This document shows positions 1 to 12,742 of a DNA stretch of 64,000 nt, one piece after another. How positions within the stretch are numbered: the first letter of the stretch is position 1; every line of letters starts with the position of its first letter. Origin of the DNA: Nemertoderma westbladi (Eukaryota > Xenacoelomorpha > Nemertodermatida > Nemertodermatidae); contig JAUCBJ010001621.1 of assembly GCA_032718475.1 (NCBI GenBank), forward strand, positions 31,492 to 95,491, in the 5' to 3' direction. Position numbers and translations under genes: made by a program. The notes beneath the pieces were generated by a model. It did no database searches, was not told where the DNA came from, and worked only from the letters and a program-made list of their open reading frames with translations.

Positions 1-3000
1 CAATCATTACTAACTGATTGGTGGAGTGCAGACAGCCTTAGTGCCAAACATTACAACCGATTAGTGGAGTGCAGACAGCCTTAGTGCCAATCATTACTAA
101 CCGATTAGTGGAGTGCAGACAACCTTAGTGCCAAACATTACTAACCGATAGGTTGAGTGCAGACAGCCTTAGTGCCAATCATTACTAACCGATTGGTGGA
201 GTGCAGACGTCCTTAGTGCCAAACATTACTAACCGATTGGAGGAATGCAGACAGCCTTAGTGCCAATCATTACTAACAGATAGGTTGAGTGCAGACAGCC
301 TTAGTGCCAATCATTACTAACCGATTGGTGGAGTGCAGATAGCCTTAGTGCCAATCATTACTAACAGATAGGTTGAGTGCAGACAGCCTTAGTGCCAATC
401 ATTACTAACTGATTGGTTGAGTGCAGACAGCCTTAGTGCCAATCATTACTAACCGATTGGTGGAGTGCAGACAGCCTTAGTGCCAATCATTACTAACTGA
501 TTGGTGGAGTGCAGACAGCCTTAGTGCCAAACATTACTAACCGATTGGTGGAGTGCAGACAGCCTTAGTGCCAATCATTACTAACTGATTGGTGGAGTGC
601 AGACAGCCTTAGTGCCAAACATTACAACCGATTAGTGGAGTGCAGACAGCCTTAGTGCCAATCATTACTAACCGATAAGTGGAGTGCAGACGTCCTTAGT
701 GCCAAACATTACTAACCGATAGGTTGAGTGCAGACAGCCTTACTGCCAATCATTACTAACTGATTGGTTGAGTGCAGACAGCCTTAGTGCCAATCATTAC
801 TAACTGATTGGTGGAGTGCAGACAGCCTTAGTGCCAAACATTACAACCGATTAGTGGAGTGCAGACAGCCTTAGTGCCAATCATTACTAACCGATAAGTG
901 GAGTGCAGACGTCCTTAGTGCCAATCATTACTAACTGATTGGTTGAGTGCAGACAGCCTTAGTGCCAAACATTACAACCGATTAGTGGAGTGCAGACAGC
1001 CTTAGTGCCAATCATTACTAACCGATAAGTGGAGTGCAGACGTCCTTAGTGCCAAACATTACTAACCGATAGGTTGAGTGCAGACAGCCTTACTGCCAAT
1101 CATTACTAACTGATTGGTGGAGTGCAGACGTCCTTAGTGCCAAACATTACTAACAGATAGGTTGAGAGCAGACAGCCTTAGTGCCAATCATTACTAACTG
1201 ATTGGTGGAGTGCAGACAGCCTTAGTGCCAAACATTACAACCGATTAGTGGAGTGCAGACAGCCTTAGTGCCAAACAATACTAACCGATTAGTGGAGTGC
1301 AGACAACCTTAGTGCCAAACATTAATAACCGATAAGTGGAGTGCAGACAGCCTTAGTGCCAATCATTACTAACCGATTGGTGGAGTGCAGACAGCCAATC
1401 ATTACTAACATATTGGTGGAGTGCAGACAGCCTTAGTGCCAAACATTACTAACCGATTAGTGGAGTGCAGACAGCCTTAGTGCTAATCATTACTAACCGA
1501 TTGGTGGAGTGCAGACAGCCTTAGTGCCAATCATTACAACCGATTAGTGGAGTGCAGACAGCCTTAGTGCCAATCATTACTAACCGATTAGTGGAGTGCA
1601 GACAGCCTTAGTGCCAATCATTACTAACCGATTGGTGGAGTGCAGACAGCCTTAGTGCCAATCATTACTAACCGATAAGTGGAGTGCAGACGTCCTTAGT
1701 GCCAAACATTACTAACCGATAGGTTGAGTGCAGACAGCCTTAGTGCCAATCATTACTAACCGATTGGTGGAGTGCAGACGTCCTTAGTGCCAAACATTAC
1801 TAACCGATTGGAGGAATGCAGACAGCCTTAGTGCCAATCATTACTAACAGATAGGTTGAGTGCAGACAGCCTTAGTGCCAATCATTACTAACCGATTGGT
1901 GGAGTGCAGACAGCCTTAGTGCCAATCATTACTAACAGATAGGTTGAGTGCAGACAGCCTTAGTGCCAATCATTACTAACTGATTGGTTGAGTGCAGACA
2001 GCCTTAGTGCCAATCATTACTAACCGATTGGTGGAGTGCAGACAGCCTTAGTGCCAATCATTACTAACTGATTGGTGGAGTGCAGACAGCCTTAGTGCCA
2101 AACATTACAACCGATTAGTGGAGTGCAGACAGCCTTAGTGCCAATCATTACTAACCGATAAGTGGAGTGCAGACGTCCTTAGTGCCAAACATTACTAACC
2201 GATAGGTTGAGTGCAGACAGCCTTACTGCCAATCATTACTAACTGATTGGTTGAGTGCAGACAGCCTTAGTGCCAATCATTACTAACTGATTGGTGGAGT
2301 GCAGACAGCCTTAGTGCCAAACATTACAACCGATTAGTGGAGTGCAGACAGCCTTAGTGCCAATCATTACTAACCGATAAGTGGAGTGCAGACGTCCTTA
2401 GTGCCAATCATTACTAACTGATTGGTTGAGTGCAGACAGCCTTAGTGCCAAACATTACAACCGATTAGTGGAGTGCAGACAGCCTTAGTGCCAATCATTA
2501 CTAACCGATAAGTGGAGTGCAGACGTCCTTAGTGCCAAACATTACTAACCGATAGGTTGAGTGCAGACAGCCTTACTGCCAATCATTACTAACTGATTGG
2601 TGGAGTGCAGACGTCCTTAGTGCCAAACATTACTAACAGATAGGTTGAGAGCAGACAGCCTTAGTGCCAATCATTACTAACTGATTGGTGGAGTGCAGAC
2701 AGCCTTAGTGCCAAACATTACAACCGATTAGTGGAGTGCAGACAGCCTTAGTGCCAAACAATACTAACCGATTAGTGGAGTGCAGACAACCTTAGTGCCA
2801 AACATTAATAACCGATAAGTGGAGTGCAGACAACCTTAGTGCCAAACATTAATAACCGATAAGTGGAGTGCAGACAGCCTTAGTGCCAATCATTACTATT
2901 CGATTAGTGGAGTGCAGACAACCTTAGTGCCAATCCTTACTAACCGATTAGTGGAGTGCAGACAGCCTTAGCGCCAATCATTACTAATCGATAAATGGAG

Positions 3001-4753
3001 TGCAGACAGCCAAAGTGCCAATCATTACTATTCGATTGGTGGAGTGCAGACAGCTTTAGTGCCAATCATTACTAACCGATTAGTGGAGTGCAGACAGCCT
3101 TAGTGCCAATCATTACTAACCGATTGGTGGAGTGCAGACAGCCTTAGTGCCAATCATTACTATTCGATTAGTGGAGTGCAGACAGCCTTAGTGCCAATCC
3201 TTACTAACCGATTAGTGGAGTGCAGACAGCCTTAGTGCCAATCATTACTAACCGATAAGTGGAGTGCAGACAGCCTTAGTGCCAATCATTACTAACCGAT
3301 TGATGGAGTGCAGAAAGCCTTAGTGCCAATCAATACTATTCGATTAGTGGAGTGCAGACAACCTTAGTGCCAATCCTTACTAACCGATTAGTGGAGTGCA
3401 GACAGCCTTAGCGCCAATCATTACTAATCGATAAATGGAGTGCAGACAGCCAAAGTGCCAATCATTACTATTCGATTGGTGGAGTGCAGACAGCTTTAGT
3501 GCCAATCATTACTAACCGATTAGTGGAGTGCAGACAGCCTTAGTGCCAATCATTACTAACCGATTGGTGGAGTGCAGACAGCCTTAGTGCCAATCATTAC
3601 TATTCGATTAGTGGAGTGCAGACAACCTTAGTGCCAATCCTTACTAACCGATTAGTGGAGTGCAGACAGCCTTAGCGCCAATCATTACTAATCGATAAAT
3701 GGAGTGCAGACAGCCTTAGTGCCAATCATTACTAACCGATTAGTGGAGTGCAGACAGCCTTAGTGCCAATCATTACTATTCGATTTAGTGGAGTGCAGAC
3801 AACCTTAGTGCCAATCCTTACTAACCGATTAGTGGAGTGCAGACAGCCTTAGCGCCAATCATTACTAATCGATAAATGGAGTGCAGACAGCCTTAGTGCC
3901 AATCATTACTATTCGATTAGTGGAGTGCAGACAGCCTTAGTGCCAATCATTACTAACCGATAAGTGGAGTGCAGACAGCCTTAGCGCCAATCATTACTAA
4001 TCGATAAATGGAGTGCAGACAGCCAAAGTGCCAATCATTACTATTCGATTGGTGGAGTGCAGACAGCTTTAGTGCCAATCATTACTAACCGATTAGTGGA
4101 GTGCAGACAGCCTTAGTGCCAATCATTACTAACCGATTGGTGGAGTGCAGACAGCCTTAGTCCCAATCATTACTATTCGATTAGTGGAGTGCAGACAACC
4201 TTAGTGCCAATCCTTACTAACCGATTAGTGGAGTGCAGACAGCCTTAGCGCCAATCATTACTAATCGATAAATGGAGTGCAGACAGCCTTAGTGCCAATC
4301 ATTACTATTCGATTAGTGGAGTGCAGACAGCCTTAGTGCCAATCATTACTAACCGATAAGTGGAGTGCAGACAGCCTTAGCGCCAATCATTACTAATCGA
4401 TAAATGGAGTGCAGACAGCCAAAGTGCCAATCATTACTATTCGATTGGTGGAGTGCAGACAGCTTTAGTGCCAATCATTACTAACCGATTAGTGGAGTGC
4501 AGACAGCCTTAGTGCCAATCATTACTAACCGATTGGTGGAGTGCAGACAGCCTTAGTGCCAATCATTACTAACCGATAAGTGGAGTGCAGACAGCCTTAG
4601 TGCCAATCATTACTAACCGATTGGTGGAGTGCAGACAGCCTTAGTGCCAATCATTACTAACCGATAAGTGGAGTGCAGACAGCCTTAGTGCCAATCATTA
4701 CTAACCGATTGGTGGAGTGCAGACAGCCTTAGTGCCAGACATTACTAACCGTT
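1..4753. repeat. 44-bp satellite array
   Basis: About 108 head-to-tail copies of a 44-bp unit with core GTGGAGTGCAGACAGCC run from the window edge to about 4753, so the true array is longer. Variants are 43 bp (ATTACAACCG in place of ATTACTAACCG) or carry point changes. The part up to about 2870 uses one variant set (AACCGAT, AACTGAT, AACAGAT). The part after it uses another (TATTCGATT, AATCGATAAATGG, GCGCCAATC). No coding potential is evident. Confidence 0.97.
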
Positions 4754-5404
4754 TGGCAAACCCCAGATGGACAGTTTGGAACGGGAATGTTCAAACTTTA
4801 AATGAAAAATTGCCTTGAGAATGACTTGACTTTTCCGATTCCTAAATTAATAAAATTATACTCGCCCCCTTAATTTTCATCAAAATTTGGATTCGGTACC
4901 GGTAATTTAGGGATCGTTTGAAAGTTTTTTTTGAAGATCTTGAAAAACTCTCTAGAAATTTAAATTTTATTAACATTTTATTCCCAATTTTAATGAATTG
5001 AATTAAATAAAAAGAATTTGTTTAACCTAAATCTGTAAAAAAAATCATCTGAAGGGTTTTTGTAGACTATGACATGTAACTACCGCTAAATGGTCGAAAT
5101 CGATTTGCGGCAATCCCCCTCCCTATTAATTGTCTAAAATATTGACAGCTGATAAATTTTTTGATAGGATATTTTGTGGTTCCGTTTCAATATAGTGTTG
5201 CATGTTGACATAGACGAAGTTCCGTTACATCTACCGGAAGATTCTAAGTCGATTTGTATGTATGGCGTTACATACATACATTTGTATGTATGGCGTACTA
5301 ATATGGCGTTTTCATAATGTCATTTTGAAAGTTTTCCGTCTAACTATGTTTGGTAGCTTTAGTTACCTAAGTAAATTAGAGCCCGTTTCGCAAATTAGCA
5401 TTGT
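4754..5404. other. AT-rich unique DNA, no gene seen
   Basis: Non-repetitive AT-rich sequence between the satellite and the first GGGGCGAGCC-family repeat. There is a short duplication of TTTGTATGTATGGCGT around 5254-5300. I see no open frame or RNA gene. Confidence 0.6.
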
Positions 5405-5665
5405 GGGGCGAGCCACGAGTCACTAAGTGAGCCTTAGTGTAGAAGCTTTAGTGTATAAAAAGTGGACCAATTGTCGAGATCTTTGGAAGTGCTTGACCGC
5501 TAATAAGTCTGACAATCGTTAACGCAATGGAATCAAACTTGTTACATTATACACATGTACCGCTAGTACCAAAAGTTTATAAATTTTACACTTAGGCAGT
5601 CTTCTATGCGCGAAGTCCCCACGGACATGTACTTGACTGCTACTCGGACTCGGTGCGAAGTCCCC
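5405..5665. repeat. GGGGCGAGCC-family repeat, copy 1
   Basis: It starts with GGGGCGAGCCACGAGT, followed by GAGCCTTAG, and ends with GCGCGAAGTCCCC at 5608-5620. That end is duplicated about 45 bp later as GTGCGAAGTCCCC (to 5665). The two ends are imperfect inverted repeats (GGGGC... against GGGGACTTCGCGC on the other strand). Four other loci in the window have the same ends. Confidence 0.6.
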
Positions 5666-5721
5666 AAGGAAATGTACGTGACTGCTAAAAGAGTCGCTAC
5701 CGGTACTAGAAAGTAACTTAC

Positions 5722-5907
5722 TTGTTCTGCTTCCTTTTCTGTCATATGGAATTCTTCCATGAACATTTTAATCGCTTCCTTTTTGGTGATCTTTGTATCC
5801 CCGGGTTTTTTAACATGTTTCTTAAACATTTCCACCGCAACCATTTCGGGCGACGCAGCGGCTAAGGGCTTTGTTTCTTCAACATCCTCATCATCCAACC
5901 AAGACAT
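5722..5907 (-). CDS. possible first coding exon of an unknown protein
   Basis: An ATG at 5907 opens 62 codons with a protein-like composition. The peptide starts MSWLDDEDVEE, has a middle rich in lysine and methionine, and ends EEFHMTEKEAEQ. The frame then meets a consensus 5' splice site, CAA|GTAAGT, with the intron starting at 5721. Past that point the frame becomes low-quality and stops inside repeat copy 1, which suggests the exon ends at the donor. An inverted CCAAT motif (CCATTGGTTGG on the coding strand) lies about 40 bp upstream of the ATG. The next exon would lie below 5716, in or beyond the repeats and satellite, and I could not find it. I do not recognise the family. It may be an orphan exon or part of a mobile element, since copies 1 and 2 of one repeat family flank it. 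Confidence 0.4.
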
Positions 5908-5996
5908 GGTAATATAGTTTTATTGTTAAGCCAACCAATGGGCGTTTGAGTTAGAGCTCACACAAATTATGTTTATAATAGGCGCCCTATAAGGTA

Positions 5997-6333
5997 GGGC
6001 GAGCCATGAAGTGAGCAAAGCCTTAGCATATGGATGCCATTGGCGAGTAGTCTGTCGTCGCTGGCTGTCGTCGTCGTCTGTCGTCGTCGTCGTCGTAAAT
6101 TTTTGATCGCTAATAATTCAGTTATTCCTTAATGATAATAAACGAAACTTGGTATGTATGTAGTCCGACAAAAGTTTAGAAAGAATCTGAAGTTTGGTCA
6201 AAAACAAACGAACGCAACAAGGCACAAGAGGAGGACGAATATTGAGTTGAAGACTTTTGACTAACGGAAGACAACTCGTTAATGGTGCCCATATGTTAAA
6301 GTCTTTGCTCACTAAGTGCTGCGCGAAGGCCCC
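5997..6333. repeat. GGGGCGAGCC-family repeat, copy 2 with (CGT)n
   Basis: It begins GGGCGAGCCATGAAGTGAGC with GCCTTAGC nearby and ends GCGCGAAGGCCCC at 6321-6333. It carries a CGT trinucleotide run (about 6056-6097) followed by GCTAATAATT and AAACTTGGTATGTATGTAG. The same order (head, CGT run, GCTAATAACTTTG, AAACTTGGCAGATATGTA, tail) occurs in the long copy at 23746-25778, so the two are the same family. Confidence 0.65.
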
Positions 6334-6564
6334 ACGAACGTGTATTACCGTTATACAGTATTATATAAACAAAGAAACATTATACAGTTGCGAAGAATAC
6401 TATTTCTGAATTGTGGAATTACTCTTACATCGATAAAAAAGGTTTTTCACTGACCCCCAGTGTAATTAATGTTGAAGTTCAAGATTTCATCAGTTCATAA
6501 GAGTAAGGGCATAACCGGTAGTATTTCATGTAATACCGGTAAGTATTTTTATTCTACAAAATTG

Positions 6565-9500
6565 CCTCATTTTTTCACCTCCCCCCATTACATTTTCACC
6601 TCCCTTCATTACCTTTTCACCTCCCCTCATTACAATTTCACCTCCCCTCATTACCTTTTCACCTCCCCTCATTACCTGTTCACTTCCCCTCATTATCTTT
6701 TCACCTCCCCTCATTAACTTTTCACCTCCCCTCATTACCTTTTCTCCTCCCCTCATTACCTTTTCTCCTCCCCTCATTACCTTTTCACCCCCCCTCATTA
6801 CCATTCCCCCTCCCCTCATTACCATCTCACCCCCCCCCCCCTCATTACCTTTTCACCTCCCTTCATTACCTTTTCTCGTCCCCTCATTACCTTTTCACCT
6901 CCCCTCATTACCATTTCACCCCCCCTCATTACCTTTTCACCTCCCCCCATTACCTTTTCTCGTTCCCTCATTACCTTTTCACCTCCCCTCATTACCATTT
7001 CACCCCCCCTCATTACCTTTTCACCTCCCCTCATTACCTTTTCACCTCCCCTCATTACCTTTTCTCCTCCCCTCATTACCTTTTCACCTCCCCTCATTAC
7101 CTTTTCACCTCCCCTCATTACCTTTTCACCTCCCCTCATTACCATTTCACCCCCCCTCCTTACCTTTTCACCTCCCCTCATTACCTGTTCACTTCCCCTC
7201 ATTATCTTTTCACCTCCCCTCATTAACTTTTCACCTCCCCTCATTACCTTTTCTCCTCCCCTCATTACCTTTTCTCCTCCCCTCATTACCTTTTCACCCC
7301 CCCTCATTACCATTCCCCCTCCCCTCATTACCATCTCACCCCCCCCCCCCTCATTACCTTTTCACCTCCCTTCATTACCTTTTCTCGTCCCCTCATTACC
7401 TTTTCACCTCCCCTCATTACCATTTCACCCCCCCTCATTACCTTTTCACCTCCCCCCATTACCTTTTCTCGTTCCCTCATTACCTTTTCACCTCCCCTCA
7501 TTACCATTTCACCCCCCCTCATTACCATTTCACCCCCCCTCATTACCTTTTCTCCTCCCCTCATTACCTTTTCACCTCCCCTCATTACCTTTTCACCTCC
7601 CCTCATTACCTTTTCTCCTCCCCTCATTACCTTTTCACCTCCCCTCATTACCATTTCACCCCCCCTCATTACCTTTTCACCTCCCCCCATTACCTTTTCT
7701 CGTTCCCTCATTACCTTTTCACCTCCCCTCATTACCATTTCACCCCCCCTCCTTACCTTTTCACCTCCCCTCATTACCTGTTCACTTCCCCTCATTATCT
7801 TTTCACCTCCCCTCATTAACTTTTCACCTCCCCTCATTACCTTTTCTCCTCCCCTCATTACCTTTTCTCCTCCCCTCATTACCTTTTCACCCCCCCTCAT
7901 TACCATTCCCCCTCCCCTCATTACCATCTCACCCCCCCCCCCTCATTACCTTTTCACCTCCCTTCATTACCTTTTCTCGTCCCCTCATTACCTTTTCACC
8001 TCCCCTCATTACCATTTCACCCCCCCTCATTACCTTTTCACCTCCCCCCATTACCTTTTCTCGTTCCCTCATTACCTTTTCACCTCCCCTCATTACCATT
8101 TCACCCCCCCTCATTACCTTTTCACCTCCCCTCATTACCTTTTCACCTCCCCTCATTACCTTTTCACCTCCCCTCATTACCTTTTCACCTCCCCTCATTA
8201 CCTTTTCACCTCCCCTCATTACCTTTTCACCTCCCCTCATTACCTTTTCACCTCCCCTCATTACCTTTTCACCTCCCCTCATTACCTTTTCACCTCCCCT
8301 CATTACCTTTTCACCTCCCCTCATTACCTTTTCACCTCCCCTCATTACCTTTTCACCTCCCCTCATTACCTTTTCACCTCCCCTCATTACCTTTTCACCT
8401 CCCCTCATTACCTTTTCACCCCCCTCATTACCTTTTCACCTCCCCTCATTACCTTTTCACCTCCCCTCATTACCTTTTCACCTCCCCTCATTACCTTTTC
8501 ACCTCCCCTCATTACCTTTTCACCTCCCCTCATTACCTTTTCACCTCCCCTCATTACCTTTTCACCTCCCCTCATTACCTTTTCACCTCCCCTCATTACC
8601 TTTTCACCCTCCCCTCATTACCTTTTCACCTCCCCTCATTACCTTTTCACCTCCCCTCATTACCTTTTCACCTCCCCTCATTACCTTTTCACCTCCCCTC
8701 ATTACCTTTTCACCTCCCCTCATTACCTTTTCACCTCCCCTCATTACCTTTTCACCTCCCCTCATTACCTTTTCACCTCCCCTCATTACCTTTTCACCTC
8801 CCCTCATTACCTTTTCACCTCCCCTCATTACCTTTTCACCTCCCCTCATTACCTTTTCACCTCCCCTCATTACCTTTTCACCTCCCCTCATTACCTTTTC
8901 ACCCCCCCTCATTACCTTTTCACCTCCCCTCATTACCTTTTCACCTCCCCTCATTACCTTTTCACCTCCCCTCATTACCTTTTCACCTCCCCTCATTACC
9001 TTTTCACCTCCCCTCATTACCTTTTCACCTCCCCTCATTACCTTTTCACCTCCCCTCATTACCTTTTCACCTCCCCTCATTACCTTTTCACCTCCCCTCA
9101 TTACCTTTTCACCTCCCCTCATTACCTTTTCACCTCCCCTCATTACCTTTTCACCTCCCCTCATTACCTTTTCACCTCCCCTCATTACCTTTTCACCTCC
9201 CCTCATTACCTTTTCACCTCCCCTCATTACCTTTTCACCTCCCCTCATTACCTTTTCACCTCCCCTCATTACCTTTTCACCTCCCCTCATTACCTTTTCA
9301 CCTCCCCTCATTACCTTTTCACCTCCCCTCATTACCTTTTCACCTCCCCTCATTACCTTTTCACCTCCCCTCATTACCTTTTCACCTCCCCTCATTACCT
9401 TTTCACCTCCCCTCATTACCTTTTCACCTCCCCTCATTACCTTTTCACCTCCCCTCATTACCTTTTCACCTCCCCTCATTACCTTTTCACCTCCCCTCAT

Positions 9501-12500
9501 TACCTTTTCACCTCCCCTCATTACCTTTTCACCTCCCCTCATTACCTTTTCACCTCCCCTCATTACCTTTTCACCTCCCCTCATTACCTTTTCACCTCCC
9601 CTCATTACCTTTTCACCTCCCCTCATTACCTTTTCACCTCCCCTCATTACCTTTTCACCTCCCCTCATTACCTTTTCACCTCCCCTCATTACCTTTTCAC
9701 CTCCCCTCATTACCTTTTCACCTCCCCTCATTACCTTTTCACCTCCCCTCATTACCTTTTCACCTCCCCTCATTACCTTTTCACCTCCCCTCATTACCTT
9801 TTCACCTCCCCTCATTACCTTTTCACCTCCCCTCATTACCTTTTCACCTCCCCTCATTACCTTTTCACCTCCCCTCATTACCTTTTCACCTCCCCTCATT
9901 ACCTTTTCACCTCCCCTCATACCTTTTACCTCCCTCATTACCTTTTCACCTCCCCTCATTACCTTTTCACCTCCCCTCATTACCTTTTCACCTCCCCTCA
10001 TTACCTTTTCACCTCCCCTCATTACCTTTTCACCTCCCCTCATTACCTTTTCACCTCCCCTCATTACCTTTTCACCTCCCCCTCATTACCTTTTCACCTC
10101 CCCTCATTACCTTTTCACCTCCCCTCATTACCTTTTCACCTCCCCTCATTACCTTTTCACCTCCCCTCATTACCTTTTCACCTCCCCTCATTACCTTTTC
10201 ACCTCCCCTCATTACCTTTTCACCTCCCCTCATTACCTTTTCACCTCCCCTCATTACCTTTTCACCTCCCCTCATTACCTTTTCACCCCCCCCCATTACC
10301 TTTTCACCTCCCCTCATTACCTTTTCACCTCCCCTCATTACCTTTTCACCTCCCCTCATTACCTTTTCACCTCCCCTCATTACCTTTTCACCTCCCCTCA
10401 TTACCTTTTCACCTCCCCTCATTACCTTTTCACCTCCCCTCATTACCTTTTCACCTCCCCTCATTACCTTTTCACCTCCCCTCATTACCTTTTCACCTCC
10501 CCTCATTACCTTTTCACCTCCCCTCATTACCTTTTCACCTCCCCTCATTACCTTTTCACCTCCCCTCATTACCTTTTCACCTCCCCTCATTACCTTTTCA
10601 CCTCCCCTCATTACCTTTTCACCCCCCCCTCAGTTACCTTTTCACCTCCCCTCATTACCTTTTCACCTCCCCTCATTACCTTTTCACCTCCCCTCATTAC
10701 CTTTTCACCTCCCCTCATTACCTTTTCACCTCCCCTCATTACCTTTTCACCTCCCCTCATTACCTTTTCACCTCCCCTCATTACCTTTTCACCTCCCCTC
10801 ATTACCTTTTCACCTCCCCTCATTACCTTTTCACCTCCCCTCATTACCTTTTCACCTCCCCTCATTACCTTTTCACCTCCCCTCATTACCTTTTCACCTC
10901 CCCTCATTACCTTTTCACCCCCCCTCATTACCTTTTCACCTCCCCTCATTACCTTTTCACCTCCCCTCATTACCTTTTCACCTCCCCTCATTACCTTTTC
11001 ACCTCCCCTCATTACCTTTTCACCTCCCCTCATTACCTTTTCACCTCCCCTCATTACCTTTTCACCTCCCCTCATTACCTTTTCACCCCCCCCCCCCGTT
11101 ACCTTTTCACCTCCCCTCATTACCTTTTCACCTCCCCTCATTACCTTTTCACCCCCCCCCTCAGTTACCTTTTCACCTCCCCTCATTACCTTTTCACCTC
11201 CTCTCATTACCTTTTCACCTCCCCTCATTACCTTTTCACCTCCCCTCATTACCTTTTCACCTCCCCTCATTACCTTTTCACCTCCCCTCATTACCTTTTC
11301 ACCTCCCCTCATTACCTTTTCACCTCCCCTCATTACCTTTTCACCCCCATCATTACCTTTTCACCTCCCCTCATTACCTTTTCACCTCCCCTCATTACCT
11401 TTTCACCTCCCCTCATTACCTTTTCACCTCCCCTCATTACCTTTTCACCTCCCCTCATTACCTTTTCACCTCCCCTCATTACCTTTTCACCTCCCCTCAT
11501 TACCTTTTCACCTCCCCTCATTACCTTTTCACCTCCCCTCATTACCTTTTCACCTCCCCTCATTACCTTTTCACCTCCCCTCATTACCTTTTCACCTCCC
11601 CTCATTACCTTTTCACCTCCCCTCATTACCTTTTCACCTCCCCTCATTACCTTTTCACCTCCCCTCATTACCTTTTCACCTCCCCTCATTACCTTTTCAC
11701 CTCCCCTCATTACCTTTTCACCTCCCCTCATTACCTTTTCACCTCCCCTCATTACCTTTTCACCTCCCCTCATTACCTTTTCACCTCCCCTCACAACCTT
11801 TTCACCTCCCCTCATTACCTTTTCACCTCCCCTCCTTACCTTTTCACCTCCCCTCATTACCTTTTCACCTCCCTTCACTACCTTTTCACCTCCCCTCATT
11901 ACCTTTTCACCTCCCCTCATTACCTTTTCACCTCCCCTCCTTACCTTTTCACCTCCCCTCATTACCTTTTCACCTCCCCTCATTACCTTTTCACCTCCCC
12001 TCATTACCTTTTCACCTCCCCTCATTACCTTTTCACCTCCCCTCATTACCTTTTCACCTCCCTTCATTACCTTTTCACCTCCCCTCATTACCTTTTCACC
12101 TCCCCTCATTACATTTTCACCTCCGTTCATTACCTTTTCACCTCCCCTCATTACCTTTTCACCTCTCCTCATTACCTTTTCACCTCCCTTCATTACCTTT
12201 TCACCTCCCCTCATTACATTTTCACCTCCCCTCATTACCTTTCCACCCCCCCCCCCCGTTACCTTTTCACCTCCCCCCATTACCTTTTCACCTCCCTTCA
12301 TTACCTTTTCACCTCCCCTCATTACCTTTTCACCTCCCCTCATTACATTTTCACCTCCCTTCACAACCTTTTCACCTCCCCTCATTACCTTTTCACCTCC
12401 CCTCCTTACCTTTTCACCTCCCCTCATTACATTTTCACCTCCCTTCACAACCTTTTCACCTCCCCTCATTACCTTTTCACCTCCCCTCATTACCTTTTCA

Positions 12501-12742
12501 CCTCCCCTCCTTACCTTTTCACCTCCCCTCATTACATTTTCACCTCCCTTCACAACCTTTTCACCTCCCCTCATTACCTTTTCACCTCCCATCATTACCT
12601 TTTCACCTCCCCTCATTACCTTTCCCCCTCCCCCCATTACCTTTTCTCCTCCCCTCATTACCTTTTCACCTCCCCTCATTACCTTTTCACCTCCCCTCAT
12701 TACCTTTTCACCTCCCCTCATTACCTTTTCACCTCCCCTCAT
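6565..12742. repeat. 21-bp minisatellite array, about 290 copies
   Basis: The unit is 21 bp with core CCTCCCCTCATTACC, nearly pure pyrimidine plus A on the plus strand. Because 21 is divisible by 3, it is open in all three plus frames and in one minus frame (a heptapeptide MRGGEKV repeat). Indels break these frames, so I do not call a gene. The proximal part (6565-8110) is made of longer blocks of variant units: the marker ACCATCTCACCCCC recurs at 6821, 7330 and 7923, giving block periods of 509 and 593 bp. The centre (8100-11750) is highly homogeneous, and the distal end is degenerate again. Confidence 0.97.

Noticed and set aside
1-4753. CRISPR array
   Set aside because: Units are contiguous 44-bp repeats without unique spacers, in a eukaryotic context.
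6526-12742. Long minus-strand frames encoding MRGGEKV heptapeptides, up to 486 codons
   Set aside because: They are the direct consequence of a 21-bp stop-free tandem unit; frames break at every indel and there is no promoter or non-repeat coding flank.
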